Shown: positions 33,520 through 44,798 of the stretch, piece after piece
Numbering within the stretch: position 1 is the first letter of the stretch
How the letters are laid out: each line of letters opens with the position of its first letter
Source of the DNA: JBCDCY01 sp039180875
GTDB lineage: Bacteria; Pseudomonadota; Alphaproteobacteria; Rhodobacterales; Rhodobacteraceae
DNA: 64,000 nucleotides
NCBI GenBank assembly: GCA_039180875.1
Contig: JBCDCY010000010.1
Coordinates: forward strand, 1-64,000
Reading direction: 5' to 3'
Made by a program: the position numbers and the translations under genes
Notes under the pieces: generated by a model
Database searches by the model: none
What the model saw: the letters and a program-made list of their open reading frames with translations, nothing else
What the model was told of the DNA's origin: nothing

Positions 33520-34184
33520 AGATCCTCTGCGTCGGCATGATGAAGACCGGGCTCACCAGTCTGGCGCGGGAGATGCTGGATCAGGGGCTGCGGGTGCGGA
33601 CGAAGGAGCGGGCGCTGCTGCTCGCCTATGCGCGCGGCGATGTCGGGCGCCTCATGGCGGTCTACGAGACGGCCGATGCCTTCGTCGACTGGCCCCACCC
33701 CTACATGTACCGCCCGTTCCTCCGCCGCTACGGCGACGACGCGCGGGTGATCCTGAGCGTGCGGGAGGAGGCGTCGTGGTATGCCAGCCTGCTCCGCCAC
33801 AACGAGATGGCCCATCCGATCACCCACACACACCGTCTGATGTTCGGCCGGTTCTATCCCACCGGGTTCGAGGACGAGCATCGGGCGATCTTTCGGGCGC
33901 ACAACCAGGCGGTCATCGACCATTTCGCGGCAGAGGGGCGTTCGGACCAGCTCTGCAATCTCGACGTCTCGAAGCCGGAGGATTACGTGCGGTTCTGCGC
34001 TTTCCTCGGCCTGACGCCGCGGGGCGAGACCTTCCCGCGGGAGAACGTGAGCGCCGCCCGCAGGCCGCGCAACGCCTTCTACCGCTTCCGCAAGGCCTAT
34101 AATGCCCGTGTGCAGCCGATCTATGCCCGGCACATGCCCCGGCTGCGCCCGACCCCCGGCCCGATACTGGAGGCAGCGGAGTAG
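33516..34184 (+). CDS. Sulfotransferase-like P-loop protein (222 aa)
   Basis: Begins MKILCVGMMKTGLTSLAREM, which has the GxxKTGxTSL form of the PAPS 5'-phosphosulfate loop found in the Sulfotransfer_4 family. DDARVILSVREEASWYASLL corresponds to the 3'-phosphate-binding Arg/Ser strand and helix, and FVDWPHPYMYRPFLRRYGD is a typical substrate-side segment. It is translationally coupled to the PhyH-like gene, so the two may modify the same small molecule or lipid. PAPS use is inferred. Confidence 0.78.
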   Translation: MKILCVGMMKTGLTSLAREMLDQGLRVRTKERALLLAYARGDVGRLMAVYETADAFVDWPHPYMYRPFLRRYGDDARVILSVREEASWYASLLRHNEMAHPITHTHRLMFGRFYPTGFEDEHRAIFRAHNQAVIDHFAAEGRSDQLCNLDVSKPEDYVRFCAFLGLTPRGETFPRENVSAARRPRNAFYRFRKAYNARVQPIYARHMPRLRPTPGPILEAAE

Positions 34185-34191
34185 GCCCGGC

Positions 34192-35394
34192 TCAGCCGAG
34201 CGTGGAGGGAAAGGACCGCCCCGTCACCTCCTCGTAGATCTCGAGGGTCGCCTGCTGCATGGCCTTCAAGGAGAACTGCGCCCGCACCCGGGCGCGGCCG
34301 GCGAGGCCCATATGGGCCCGGCCGCTGTCGTCGAGGCTGAGCACGGTCTCGATCGCCGCCGCCAGGGCCTCGGCATCGCCCGGGGGATAGAGCCAGCCGG
34401 ACTTGCCGTGGTCCACCGTCTCTCGCGGGCCGCCATGGTCGGAGGCGATGACGGGCCGGCCCATGGCCTGGGCTTCGATCGGCACGCGGCCGAAGGCCTC
34501 GGGCCGGGTGGCGGCGGACAGCACCACAGCCGAAAGCTTGTAGGCCGCAGCCATATCGCTGCAGTGGCCGACCAGGCGGATGGCATCGGCGACGCCGGCC
34601 TCCGCCGCGGCCGCCGTGATGTTGTCGGCCGCCTCCGGCCCTTCGCCGGCCATGATGAAGAGTGGGTCGACCTGGCCCCGCTGCCTCAGTATCCGCGCCG
34701 CCGCCACCACGTGGTCGTGGCCCTTCCAGCCGCCGAGGCGGGCGGGCATCAGCACGATGGGCCTGGTGTCGTCCGCCAGTCCCCAGGCGGCCGCCACCGA
34801 AGCCGCCCGGCCGGCCGCCACCGAGGCTTCGTCGAAATCGGCGAGGTCGGCGCCCCGGGGGATCACCCGCAGCATCGCCTCCGGCACTTGGTAGCGCGCC
34901 CGGATATGGTCGGCGACGAAGTGGGAGATGGCGATCGTCGGCCGCCCCCGGGCCATCACCGAATTGTAGAGGCGCTTGCCCGGCAGCCCTTCCGAATAGA
35001 CGCCGTGAAAGGTGGTGACGAACGCCGCGCCGGTCTGCCGCGCCGCCCACCAGCCGGCCCAGGCCGGCGCGCGGGAGCGGGCATGGATCACCTCCACCCC
35101 CTCCGCCCGCACCAGCGCCGCGATCCGGCCGGCATTGGCCCGGATGGCAAGCGGCCCCTTGGCGGCGAAGGGCCCGGCGATGTGCTCCCCCCCGGCGCGC
35201 GCCACGCTGCGTTCAAGCCGCCCGCCGGCGCTCGCCACCAGGGCCCGCCCGCCGGCGGCCCGGATCGCTGCGGCAATCTCCACCGTACCGCGCTCTACCC
35301 CGCCCTCGTCCAGCCGCGGCACGAGTTGCAGCACCGTCGGCCCTCGGGCAGGATCGCGGCCCTGGTCATCGGGCGGAGAGGAGGCGTGGGCCAT
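34192..35394 (-). CDS. Family-4 glycosyltransferase
   Basis: 400 residues with the GT-B fold. The N-terminal acceptor half begins VLQLVPRLDEGGVERGTVEI, and the C-terminal donor half has PARLGGWKGHDHVVAAARIL and PEAFGRVPIEAQAMGRPVIA, the E-x7-E nucleotide-sugar motif. It is probably an envelope polysaccharide or lipopolysaccharide enzyme. The annotated ATG at 35394 shares its bases with the start of the divergent hydrolase (CCATGG) and has no good ribosome-binding site, so translation may begin at the GTG before LQLVP, some 20 codons later. Confidence 0.9.
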   Translation of the reverse strand: MAHASSPPDDQGRDPARGPTVLQLVPRLDEGGVERGTVEIAAAIRAAGGRALVASAGGRLERSVARAGGEHIAGPFAAKGPLAIRANAGRIAALVRAEGVEVIHARSRAPAWAGWWAARQTGAAFVTTFHGVYSEGLPGKRLYNSVMARGRPTIAISHFVADHIRARYQVPEAMLRVIPRGADLADFDEASVAAGRAASVAAAWGLADDTRPIVLMPARLGGWKGHDHVVAAARILRQRGQVDPLFIMAGEGPEAADNITAAAAEAGVADAIRLVGHCSDMAAAYKLSAVVLSAATRPEAFGRVPIEAQAMGRPVIASDHGGPRETVDHGKSGWLYPPGDAEALAAAIETVLSLDDSGRAHMGLAGRARVRAQFSLKAMQQATLEIYEEVTGRSFPSTLG

Positions 35395-36169
35395 GGCGGA
35401 CGGTGAGGGGCCTTCGTTCTTCGAGCCCGGCGACGGGCGCCGGATCGCCTACCACACTCTCCGACCCCGGGGCGACGGGGTCAATCGGCCGGGGGTGGTG
35501 TTCCTCGGCGGCTTTCGCTCGGACATGACCGGGACGAAGGCCCTGTTCCTCGAGGACTGGGCGATGCGGGCCGGGCGGGGGTTCCTCAGGCTCGACTATA
35601 CCGGCCATGGCGCGTCCTCGGGCGACTTCCTCGACGGCACGATCGGGGCCTGGGCCCGGGACGCGGGCGACGCGATCGCGGCGTTGACCGAAGGGCCGCA
35701 GATCCTCGTCGGCTCCTCCATGGGCGGCTGGATCGCGCTGCTGCTCGCCCGCCGGATGCCGGAGCGCGTGGCGGGCCTGGTCGGCATCGCCGCGGCGCCC
35801 GACTTTACCGAGGACGCGATGTGGGACGGGTTCTCTGCCGAGCAGCGCCAGGCGCTGGCCCGGGATGGCCGGATCGCCCTGCCGTCGGACTATTCCGACG
35901 AGCCCTACGTCATCACCTGGGCCCTGATCGAGGATGGCCGCGAGAACCTGGTGCTGCGCGCGCCGCTCGACTTGCCCTTTCCGGCGCGGTTCCTGCACGG
36001 CACGGCGGACGAGGATGTGGCGATGTCGGTGCCGCTCCGCCTCCTGGAGCACGTGACGGGCCCCGATCTGCGCATGACCTTCGTGAAGGACGCCGACCAC
36101 CGCTTCAGCACGCCGGAGCTGCTGGAGTTGATCGCGGCGACGGTGGAGGAGGTGGGCGCGCGGGCCTGA
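35393..36169 (+). CDS. Alpha/beta hydrolase (258 aa)
   Basis: A serine hydrolase with the nucleophile elbow GSSMGG (ILVGSSMGGWIALLLARRM), the oxyanion region VVFLGGFRSDM, and a C-terminal His in VKDADHRFSTPELL; the catalytic Asp is probably in FLHGTADEDV. Similar proteins are annotated as palmitoyl-protein thioesterase ABHD10-like carboxylesterases. The start follows GGAGG by 7-8 nt and overlaps the divergent glycosyltransferase start codon. Confidence 0.88.
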   Translation: MADGEGPSFFEPGDGRRIAYHTLRPRGDGVNRPGVVFLGGFRSDMTGTKALFLEDWAMRAGRGFLRLDYTGHGASSGDFLDGTIGAWARDAGDAIAALTEGPQILVGSSMGGWIALLLARRMPERVAGLVGIAAAPDFTEDAMWDGFSAEQRQALARDGRIALPSDYSDEPYVITWALIEDGRENLVLRAPLDLPFPARFLHGTADEDVAMSVPLRLLEHVTGPDLRMTFVKDADHRFSTPELLELIAATVEEVGARA

Positions 36170-36179
36170 GGCGCGGCCC

Positions 36180-36851
36180 TCAGAACGGGATCTCTTCGCC
36201 GGAATAGAAGAGGAAGCGGCCGCTCTCTGCCATCGACAGATCGTCGATTTGTTGCAGGAGGCCGGTGATGCTCTCCTCGACGTCGATGGCGGCGGCCGAG
36301 GTACCCATGTCCGTGCGCACCCAGCCGGGATGATAGGCCGCGACGGCGATGCCCTGGGGCGCGAGGTCTTTGGCCAGATTGACCGCGAGATTGGTCGCCG
36401 CGGCTTTCGATGCCCGGTAGATGTAGGCGCCGCCGCCGGCCCGGGCCGAGGAGCCCATCTGGGAGGAGATGATGGCGATCCGGGGTGCTTTGGCGCGGGC
36501 GAGATGGGGTAGGAAGGCCTCCACCGCGAAGAACGGGCCGGCGACGTTGGTCATCAGGGTCGCCTGCCAGTCGGCGGTGTCGAAGGCGGCGTCGCCGATC
36601 CGGCCGCGGCCGAGATAGATCCCGGCATTGCAGATGAGGGCGTCGATGGTCCGGGTGCCCAGGACCTCGGCCAGGCGCCGGTGCGCCGGCTGGTCTTGCA
36701 CGTCGAGGGCATGGACCTCCGCCCCCTCGGGCCAGTTCGTGTTCTCCGGATTGCGGGCCGTGGCGATGACGCTGTCGCCACGGGCCAGGGCGCCCGCCAT
36801 CAGGGCCCGGCCGATGCCGCGGCTTGCGCCGGTGATCAGATAGGTGGTCAT
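36180..36851 (-). CDS. Short-chain dehydrogenase/reductase
   Basis: 223 residues, Rossmann fold with the NAD(P) motif TGASRGIG, the ICNAG motif and the catalytic Ser-Tyr-Lys as IISSQMGS and YRASK. NADP is likely because of the Arg after the first strand (TGASRG). It resembles the C-factor/sniffer-like SDR subgroup. The start at 36851 follows GGGAGGAGAG. Convergent with the hydrolase gene, with a gap of only 10 bp. The substrate is unknown. Confidence 0.9.
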   Translation of the reverse strand: MTTYLITGASRGIGRALMAGALARGDSVIATARNPENTNWPEGAEVHALDVQDQPAHRRLAEVLGTRTIDALICNAGIYLGRGRIGDAAFDTADWQATLMTNVAGPFFAVEAFLPHLARAKAPRIAIISSQMGSSARAGGGAYIYRASKAAATNLAVNLAKDLAPQGIAVAAYHPGWVRTDMGTSAAAIDVEESITGLLQQIDDLSMAESGRFLFYSGEEIPF

Positions 36852-37072
36852 CGCGTCTCTCCTCCCGCTCGCATCCCGAGGTAGAGCAAAGTCCGGCCCA
36901 GCGGAATCGGTAATCGGCCCCACGCTCAGCCAGGGGCTGATCGCGAGGCCGATTGCCGATGCGAGATGCGCTGGGTGGAGCGCCGGTGGCGGCGTTGCTC
37001 AGACGAGGCCGATGCTTGTCCGGCCGCGGCCGGGGGGCTATGGGTCGCGGCAAGAGCGGATGAGGGCGGGCG

Positions 37073-38053
37073 GTGCGGATCATTGCCGGCGTGATCTTTG
37101 CGGTGCTGGTGGCGCTCGGCGCGCTGCTGCTCTTTGGCCCGCGGGAACCGGTGCGGGGACCGATCGCGCTCGACGAGACGGCGATCGCTGCCGATCCGGC
37201 CGGCTACCTCGCCTGGCGGGAGCGCGACGTGCCGGATCTGCGCCCCGGGGCCGAGAAGCGGGTGATCTGGGCCGATCCGGCGGCGCCGGGGCGGACGGCG
37301 CGGGTGGTCGTCTACCTTCACGGCTTTTCCGCCACGTCGGAGGAGATCCGCCCGCTGCCCGACGATGTGGCGGCGGGGCTCGGCGCCAATCTGGTCTACA
37401 CCCGCCTTGCCGGCCACGGCCGCGACGGCGATGCCATGGCCGAGGCGACGGTGCCGGCTTGGATGACCGATGTGGCGGAGGCGCTCGCCGTCGCCCGGGC
37501 CATCGGCGATGAGATTATCCTGATCGGCACCTCAACCGGCGGCACTCTTGCAATGCTCGCGGCCTTCGATCCGCGCATGGACGCCGATCTGCGCGCTCTC
37601 GTCCTGATCTCACCGAATTTCGGGGTGCAGAGCCCGCTCGCGCCGGTCCTGACCCTGCCCTTTGCCCGCTGGATCGTGCCCGCGATCGGCGGCGCGCGGC
37701 GGAGCTTTGAGGCGACGAGCCCGGCCCATGCGGCCTGGTGGACGACCGACTATCCGACCGTCGCGGTGGTGCCGATGGCCGCCGCGGTCCAGGCGGCGCG
37801 GGCGCTGCCGCTGGCGCGCGGGGCGCTGCCGTTGTTCGTCGCCTTCTCCCCTGACGACGCGGTGGTCGATCCCGCGGCGACCCGGGCGGTGGCCCAGGCC
37901 TGGGGCGGGCCGGTGCGGCTGCAGTCGGTGGTGATGGGGGAGGGCGACGATCCCTCTGCCCACGTGATCGCCGGCGACATCATGAGCCCGGGCCAGACGG
38001 CGGGGTTGACCGCGGCGATCCTGGATTGGCTGGCGGCCCTGCCGGAAGAGTGA
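37073..38053 (+). CDS. Membrane-anchored alpha/beta hydrolase (326 aa)
   Basis: An N-terminal signal anchor (RIIAGVIFAVLVALGALLLF) is followed by an alpha/beta hydrolase with the oxyanion block VVYLHGFSATSEEI, the nucleophile elbow GTSTGG (ILIGTSTGGTLAMLAAF), an Asp in FSPDDAVVDP and a His near GEGDDPSAHVIAGD. Probably an envelope esterase or lipase, with the active site facing the periplasm. It starts with a GTG at 37073 after a GAGGGCGGG purine tract. Confidence 0.85.
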   Translation: MRIIAGVIFAVLVALGALLLFGPREPVRGPIALDETAIAADPAGYLAWRERDVPDLRPGAEKRVIWADPAAPGRTARVVVYLHGFSATSEEIRPLPDDVAAGLGANLVYTRLAGHGRDGDAMAEATVPAWMTDVAEALAVARAIGDEIILIGTSTGGTLAMLAAFDPRMDADLRALVLISPNFGVQSPLAPVLTLPFARWIVPAIGGARRSFEATSPAHAAWWTTDYPTVAVVPMAAAVQAARALPLARGALPLFVAFSPDDAVVDPAATRAVAQAWGGPVRLQSVVMGEGDDPSAHVIAGDIMSPGQTAGLTAAILDWLAALPEE

Positions 38054-38070
38054 GCGGTGGCGCGGCCAGC

Positions 38071-38736
38071 TCAGCGCAGATGCACCCGCAGTGCCGTCGC
38101 CGCGACGAAGGGCGCGAGGGCGACGGTGGCAAGGCTGAGCCCGGCCAGCAGCAGGAAGGACGGCCAGGGGTCGAGGCCCCTTCCCGCCAGATCCGCCACC
38201 CGAGCCCCGAAGATCAGCGTCGGCACGTAGAGCGGCAGCACCAGGAGCGAGAGCAGCAGCCCGCCCCGGCGCACGCCCACCGTCAGCGCCGCCCCGAAGG
38301 CGCCGATGGCGCTGAGTGCCGGGGTGCCGGCCAGCAATCCCGCGACCAGCCAGGCATAGGCCGGGGCCGGCAGGTTCAGGGTGACCGCCAGCAGCGGCGC
38401 GACGACGACGATCGGCAGGCCGGTGGTCAGCCAGTGGGCCGTCGCCTTGGCCGCCACCACCAGCTCCAGCGGTAGGGGCGCGAGGGCGAGGAGGTCGAGC
38501 GTCCCATCCTCGAAGTCGAGCTGGAAGAGGCGGTCGAGCGACAGTTGGCAAGCCAGAAGCGCGCCGACCCAGAGCACGCCCGCGGCGATCCGTGCCAGTA
38601 CCGCCGGATCCGGCCCGATGCCGAGGGGGATGAGCAGGGCGACGACCAGATAGAAGGCAAGGCCGAGGGCCGCGCCGCCGCCGCTCCGCAGCGCCAATGC
38701 CAGGTCTTGGGCGATCAGGGCGGCGAGGGCGCTCAC
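38071..38736 (-). CDS. ccmB: Heme exporter protein B
   Basis: 221 residues with six predicted membrane helices, CcmB family, the membrane partner of CcmA in the ABC module of cytochrome c maturation system I. Typical sequences are DRLFQLDFEDGTLDLLALAP, PLLAVTLNLPAPAY and LLVLPLYVPTLIFGA. It begins with a GTG that overlaps the ccmA stop (GTGA). The usual next gene, ccmC, does not follow; a convergent hydrolase gene lies there instead. Confidence 0.95.
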   Translation of the reverse strand: MSALAALIAQDLALALRSGGGAALGLAFYLVVALLIPLGIGPDPAVLARIAAGVLWVGALLACQLSLDRLFQLDFEDGTLDLLALAPLPLELVVAAKATAHWLTTGLPIVVVAPLLAVTLNLPAPAYAWLVAGLLAGTPALSAIGAFGAALTVGVRRGGLLLSLLVLPLYVPTLIFGARVADLAGRGLDPWPSFLLLAGLSLATVALAPFVAATALRVHLR

Positions 38737-39386
38737 CCCCAGTCCCCGGCCAGGAACGGATCTTCGGCGAGGTCCTGCTGGGGCGGGGCAGGGGCGAGAT
38801 GCAGCTCCTCCGCCCCGGTGAGGCCGAGATCGGCGTGGGTGGCGGCGACCACCAGACCGCCGGCGGCCCGGTGCGCCTCCAGCGCCTTGGTGAAGGCATG
38901 GGCGCTCTCCCGGTCGAGGGACGTGAGCGGCTCGTCCAGCAGCCAGAGCGGACGCTCGGCCAGAAAGAGGCGCGCCAGGCCGAGGCGCCGACGCTGGCCG
39001 GCGGAGCAGAACCGCGCCGGACGCTTGGCGAGCGGGGTGAGGGCGAGGGTGTCGAGCGCCTCCGCCGCCCGGGGCGCGCCGAGCAGCCGGGCCCAGAAGG
39101 CGATGTTCTCGCCCACCGTGAGCTGGGGCTTCACCGGGTCGAGATGGCCGGCATAGGCGACCATCTCCGCCGCCGCGCCGGGCTCGGCGGCGATGTCGCG
39201 GTCGCCGAGGCGGATGCGGCCCGTCGCCGGCAGCAGCCCGGCGATGGCGCGGAGCAGCGTCGATTTGCCGGCGCCGTTCGGGCCGCGCAGCATCAGCGCA
39301 CCGCCGGCGGGCACGCGAGCCGAGAGACCGGCGAAAATAAGGCGGCCGCTGCGTCGGCAGGCGACGTTTTCGAGCAGGAGCTCCAT
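38733..39386 (-). CDS. ccmA: Heme exporter ATP-binding protein A
   Basis: 217 residues, the ATPase of the CcmAB complex that releases holo-CcmE during cytochrome c biogenesis. Walker A is GPNGAGKSTLLRAI, the signature is CSAGQRRRLGLARL (SAGQ form, usual for CcmA), Walker B is LWLLDEPLTSLD and the H-loop is AATHADL. The start at 39386 is preceded by AGGCGAC-type sequence only; the open frame continues 19 codons upstream. It forms a two-gene unit with ccmB. Confidence 0.94.
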   Translation of the reverse strand: MELLLENVACRRSGRLIFAGLSARVPAGGALMLRGPNGAGKSTLLRAIAGLLPATGRIRLGDRDIAAEPGAAAEMVAYAGHLDPVKPQLTVGENIAFWARLLGAPRAAEALDTLALTPLAKRPARFCSAGQRRRLGLARLFLAERPLWLLDEPLTSLDRESAHAFTKALEAHRAAGGLVVAATHADLGLTGAEELHLAPAPPQQDLAEDPFLAGDWG

Positions 39387-39585
39387 GCGGCGTTGGTAGA
39401 CGGGGCGCCCGGTCTTGCAAAGGGTTGCAGACCCGCAACGCACCGGCAGATTACCGCCTCCCCTTCACCAAGAATAAACCATAAACCCAGGCGATAATTG
39501 ACTTACTCGGCCGGTCATGGTGGCTGGTTAACGCGCTCATAGGTGTTTTCCCGCCGTATCGGCACTGCATATCGGAGAAATCCGC

Positions 39586-40674
39586 ATGTCCCTCGGCGGT
39601 TTCGTCTCGTTCTTCGAGTTCAACGACTTCATCATCGGCGGCGCTGACGCCGGTGAGGTGACGCCGTCGGCCAACGGGCCGCTCAGCGCCTCGACCGGCC
39701 TCGACATCACGTTCGAGCTGCCGCCAGGCGCCGAGTTGCAGACCATCAACGTGATCGACGACGACGACACCTTTGAGGACGATTTCCAGGAGGATGCGGG
39801 GATCGGCCCGGGCGATCAGGAGGTGACGGACGACGTCTTCATCGACGGCGGCACGGTTCAGATCGGCGCGGCGGGCGACTTCCTTGAGGTCGAGTTCACC
39901 GTCACGGTGGCGGATCCGGAAGGCAATGAGATCGATCTCTTGTTCGCGGCCTTCGACTCCGATGCCGACGGCGAAGACAGTGGCCTGCTGACCATGGTCT
40001 TTCCGACTGCCCCGCTCGAGCCCGGAGTGGTCTATTCCTTTGTCAGCTCCGCCGATGGCGGGGACACCACCTACGATGAGCTTGTGCCGTGCTTCGTGCG
40101 CGGCACCCGGCTCGCCACGCCGGAGGGGGAGCGGGCGGTGGAGGATCTGCGGATCGGCGATCTGGTCACGCTCGCCGACGGTCGGACGGAGCCGGTGCGC
40201 TGGATCGGCCGCCGGTCGCTGAGCGCGGCCGAGGTGCGGGAGAACCCGGATCTCGCGCCCGTGCGGGTGCGGGCCAACGCCTACGGCTTCGGCGTGCCGC
40301 TCCGCGATCTGGTGGTCTCGCCCCAGCACCGGGTGGTCGTCGACCATTGGCGGGTCGAGACCATGTTCGGCACGCGGGAGGTTCTGGCCCCCGCCAAGTC
40401 CCTGGTCGACGGCGCGCGCGTGGTGGCCGAACCGGCGGGTGCGGTCGAGTACTTCCACGTGATGTTCGACAGCCACGAGATCGTGCTGTCGGAGGGTTTG
40501 GCGACCGAGAGCTTTCACGTCGCGGAACAGTCGCTGAGCGCCCTCGACGAGGCTGCGCGGACCGAGCTTCTGAAGCTCTTCCCCGATCTGCCCGAGAAAG
40601 CGGCGGCGGCGAGCACGGTTCTGCCGACGCTCAAGGCCTTTGAGGGTCGGGTGCTGGCTCGGGCGCTCGACTAG
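39586..40674 (+). CDS. Hint-domain protein (362 aa)
   Basis: Residues 1-165 form an acidic, Asp/Gly-rich beta domain (DIITF-like strands, DDDDTFEDDFQEDAG) with a calcium-binding look and no signal peptide. From C169 (VPCFVRGTRLATPEGERAV) a Hint module follows: EDLRIGDLVTLADGRTEPVR, VRVRANAYGFGVPLRDLVVS and the canonical SPQHRVVVDH. The family is frequent in Rhodobacterales and is presumed to cleave itself after secretion by a type I system. It resembles the protein at 3775-5004 only in the Hint part. It is monocistronic. Confidence 0.85.
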   Translation: MSLGGFVSFFEFNDFIIGGADAGEVTPSANGPLSASTGLDITFELPPGAELQTINVIDDDDTFEDDFQEDAGIGPGDQEVTDDVFIDGGTVQIGAAGDFLEVEFTVTVADPEGNEIDLLFAAFDSDADGEDSGLLTMVFPTAPLEPGVVYSFVSSADGGDTTYDELVPCFVRGTRLATPEGERAVEDLRIGDLVTLADGRTEPVRWIGRRSLSAAEVRENPDLAPVRVRANAYGFGVPLRDLVVSPQHRVVVDHWRVETMFGTREVLAPAKSLVDGARVVAEPAGAVEYFHVMFDSHEIVLSEGLATESFHVAEQSLSALDEAARTELLKLFPDLPEKAAAASTVLPTLKAFEGRVLARALD

Positions 40675-40675
40675 G

Positions 40676-40790
40676 GCGGATCTCAGTCTGACGGACTCAG
40701 TCAAGTTGGGATCCAAGACGGGCACGTCGTTAAGGTCACGGCGCTTTCCGCTCAGACTGTCGATCCAGTCCAAACCGAGAGCGTTCTAGG
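40676..40790 (-). repeat. Dispersed intergenic repeat, copy B
   Basis: The reverse complement of this stretch aligns over its whole length with 9008-9120 (shared blocks AGAACG, GACTGGATC, GCCCGTCTTGG, TGACTGAG, ATCCGC). The internal hairpin is more degenerate here, with several mismatches in the arms. Like copy A it abuts the stop codon of a gene, here the Hint-domain gene. Confidence 0.65.
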
Positions 40791-41177
40791 ACCCGGCGGA
40801 CGATTGCGTTTCGCCCGGTTGCGCATCCCCCAAGCCTTGAGCGCTATTGCGTCTTGACCTTGCCGGCCGCCTTCCGCCTATGCGCGTCTTGTCGACGCAA
40901 CCGCCTTTAGCCACCGCAATTCCGCTCATTCGGAGTCTTCGCCGGATAAAGCCGTGCCAGCCTGAACGGCGGTAAGTCGGCAAGTTGAGCGCATTCCCGC
41001 GCAGGATCGTTGCCTCCGACAACTGCCTGGCTCGAACTGTCTCGATCGGCCACGAAAGGCAGCATTTTTCTACGGTATGCAATTGTGCACCGTGATCAAC
41101 GGCCCTATATCTGCTACGGCAAACGGAAAGATCCAGCCAACGGTCGTTGTTGCCGCCAGTTAGAGGGAAGCCCGCGC
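40791..41177. other. Gene-free leader of acnA
   Basis: About 390 bp with no supported reading frame; a 98-codon minus-strand frame here is arginine-rich and has no homology I know. It ends with the acnA promoter candidate and the GAGGGAAG ribosome-binding site. Confidence 0.5.
41083..41111 (+). promoter_or_regulatory. Candidate acnA promoter
   Basis: TTGTGC (41083-41088) and TATATC (41106-41111) are separated by 17 bp, giving a start point near 41118 and a leader of about 60 bases. The -35 lies in an imperfect inverted repeat (GGT...CAATTG...ACC), where an iron regulator could act; aconitase genes are commonly iron-controlled, but the regulator is unknown. Confidence 0.4.
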
Positions 41178-43868
<2,691 letters not shown>

Positions 43869-44591
43869 GTGTTGGCCCGGTGGCTCATGCCGGGTCTCCT
43901 CGCTGGCTTTCTCGGCATCGGCGGGCTGGCAGAGGCCGGCCCGCTTGCCGATCGCTGTCTTTCCTTGGAGGCGTCGCTCAAGCCCGAGGCCACGGTGGCG
44001 GCCTGTAATCCTGCCTTCTCCGAGGAACTCAGCACGGTGCTGCAAGTCGAGGTTCTGATCCAGCGCGGCGTCGCCCTGCGCAGTCTCGGGCGATACGATG
44101 CCGCGATCGCTGATCTCGAGCGCGCGCTCACCCTGGCACCCGGCAATGCGGACGGGCTCCGCATGCTTGCGTGGACCGAGCGCGAACGTGGCAACCTCGC
44201 AGTGGCGGAGGCGATCTACACGCGGGTTCTGACGGTCGACGATCACTGGCAGGGCTGGCTTTCACGCTGCGTCGTCCGCCTCGATCTCGATCGGCCGAAA
44301 GATGCTGTGAACGACTGCCGGGAGGCTGAGGCGCGCGATCCCGGCAATCCCGACACCGCCTACTTCTTTGCCCGCAGCCTGAATGAACTGGGCACGCATG
44401 ATGAGGCGGCCCGTGTGGCACGCAGGGCCGCCGCTGCTGCCGATGCGCCCCCGCGCATTTTCGACGAGCTGGTCCGCGCCGAGGTGGCTCTGGGCAACCG
44501 TGACGCGGCCCGGACCGTGCTCGAGGAGGGCCTCCGGCGCTACCCGGAGAACCTGGGCCTGCGACGTCTGCTGGCCGTTCTTGGGGAATAG
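43869..44591 (+). CDS. Secreted tetratricopeptide-repeat protein (240 aa)
   Basis: Starts with a GTG directly after the acnA stop, so translation is probably coupled. An N-terminal signal peptide (MPGLLAGFLGIGGLAEA) is followed by about four to five TPR units, e.g. RGVALRSLGRYDAAIADLER and LARSLNELG-like helices. A periplasmic adaptor is likely. One Cys pair (C30, C46) could form a disulfide. Its link to aconitase is positional only. Confidence 0.82.
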   Translation: MLARWLMPGLLAGFLGIGGLAEAGPLADRCLSLEASLKPEATVAACNPAFSEELSTVLQVEVLIQRGVALRSLGRYDAAIADLERALTLAPGNADGLRMLAWTERERGNLAVAEAIYTRVLTVDDHWQGWLSRCVVRLDLDRPKDAVNDCREAEARDPGNPDTAYFFARSLNELGTHDEAARVARRAAAAADAPPRIFDELVRAEVALGNRDAARTVLEEGLRRYPENLGLRRLLAVLGE

Positions 44592-44798
44592 ACCGTCGTA
44601 GGCGTCGGTGGGCTGAAAGCACGCACCTGCTCGGGAGGTATGCGGCGGCGACCTCGCCGAAACTTTACCGCGGTTTGGGAAGATACAAGCGCAAGTTTCT
44701 AGACATCCTTAACCCGCGTCCGTCACACTTCTTCCACCGCCACCTCGCGGGTCCGTGCCGAAACGCACGCCGCAGGTCCGGCGCGAACCTGCAAGGAG

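Noticed and set aside
40786..41082. 98-codon minus-strand frame upstream of acnA
   Set aside because: Arg/Ser-rich, no ribosome-binding site, overlaps the repeat; most likely random.
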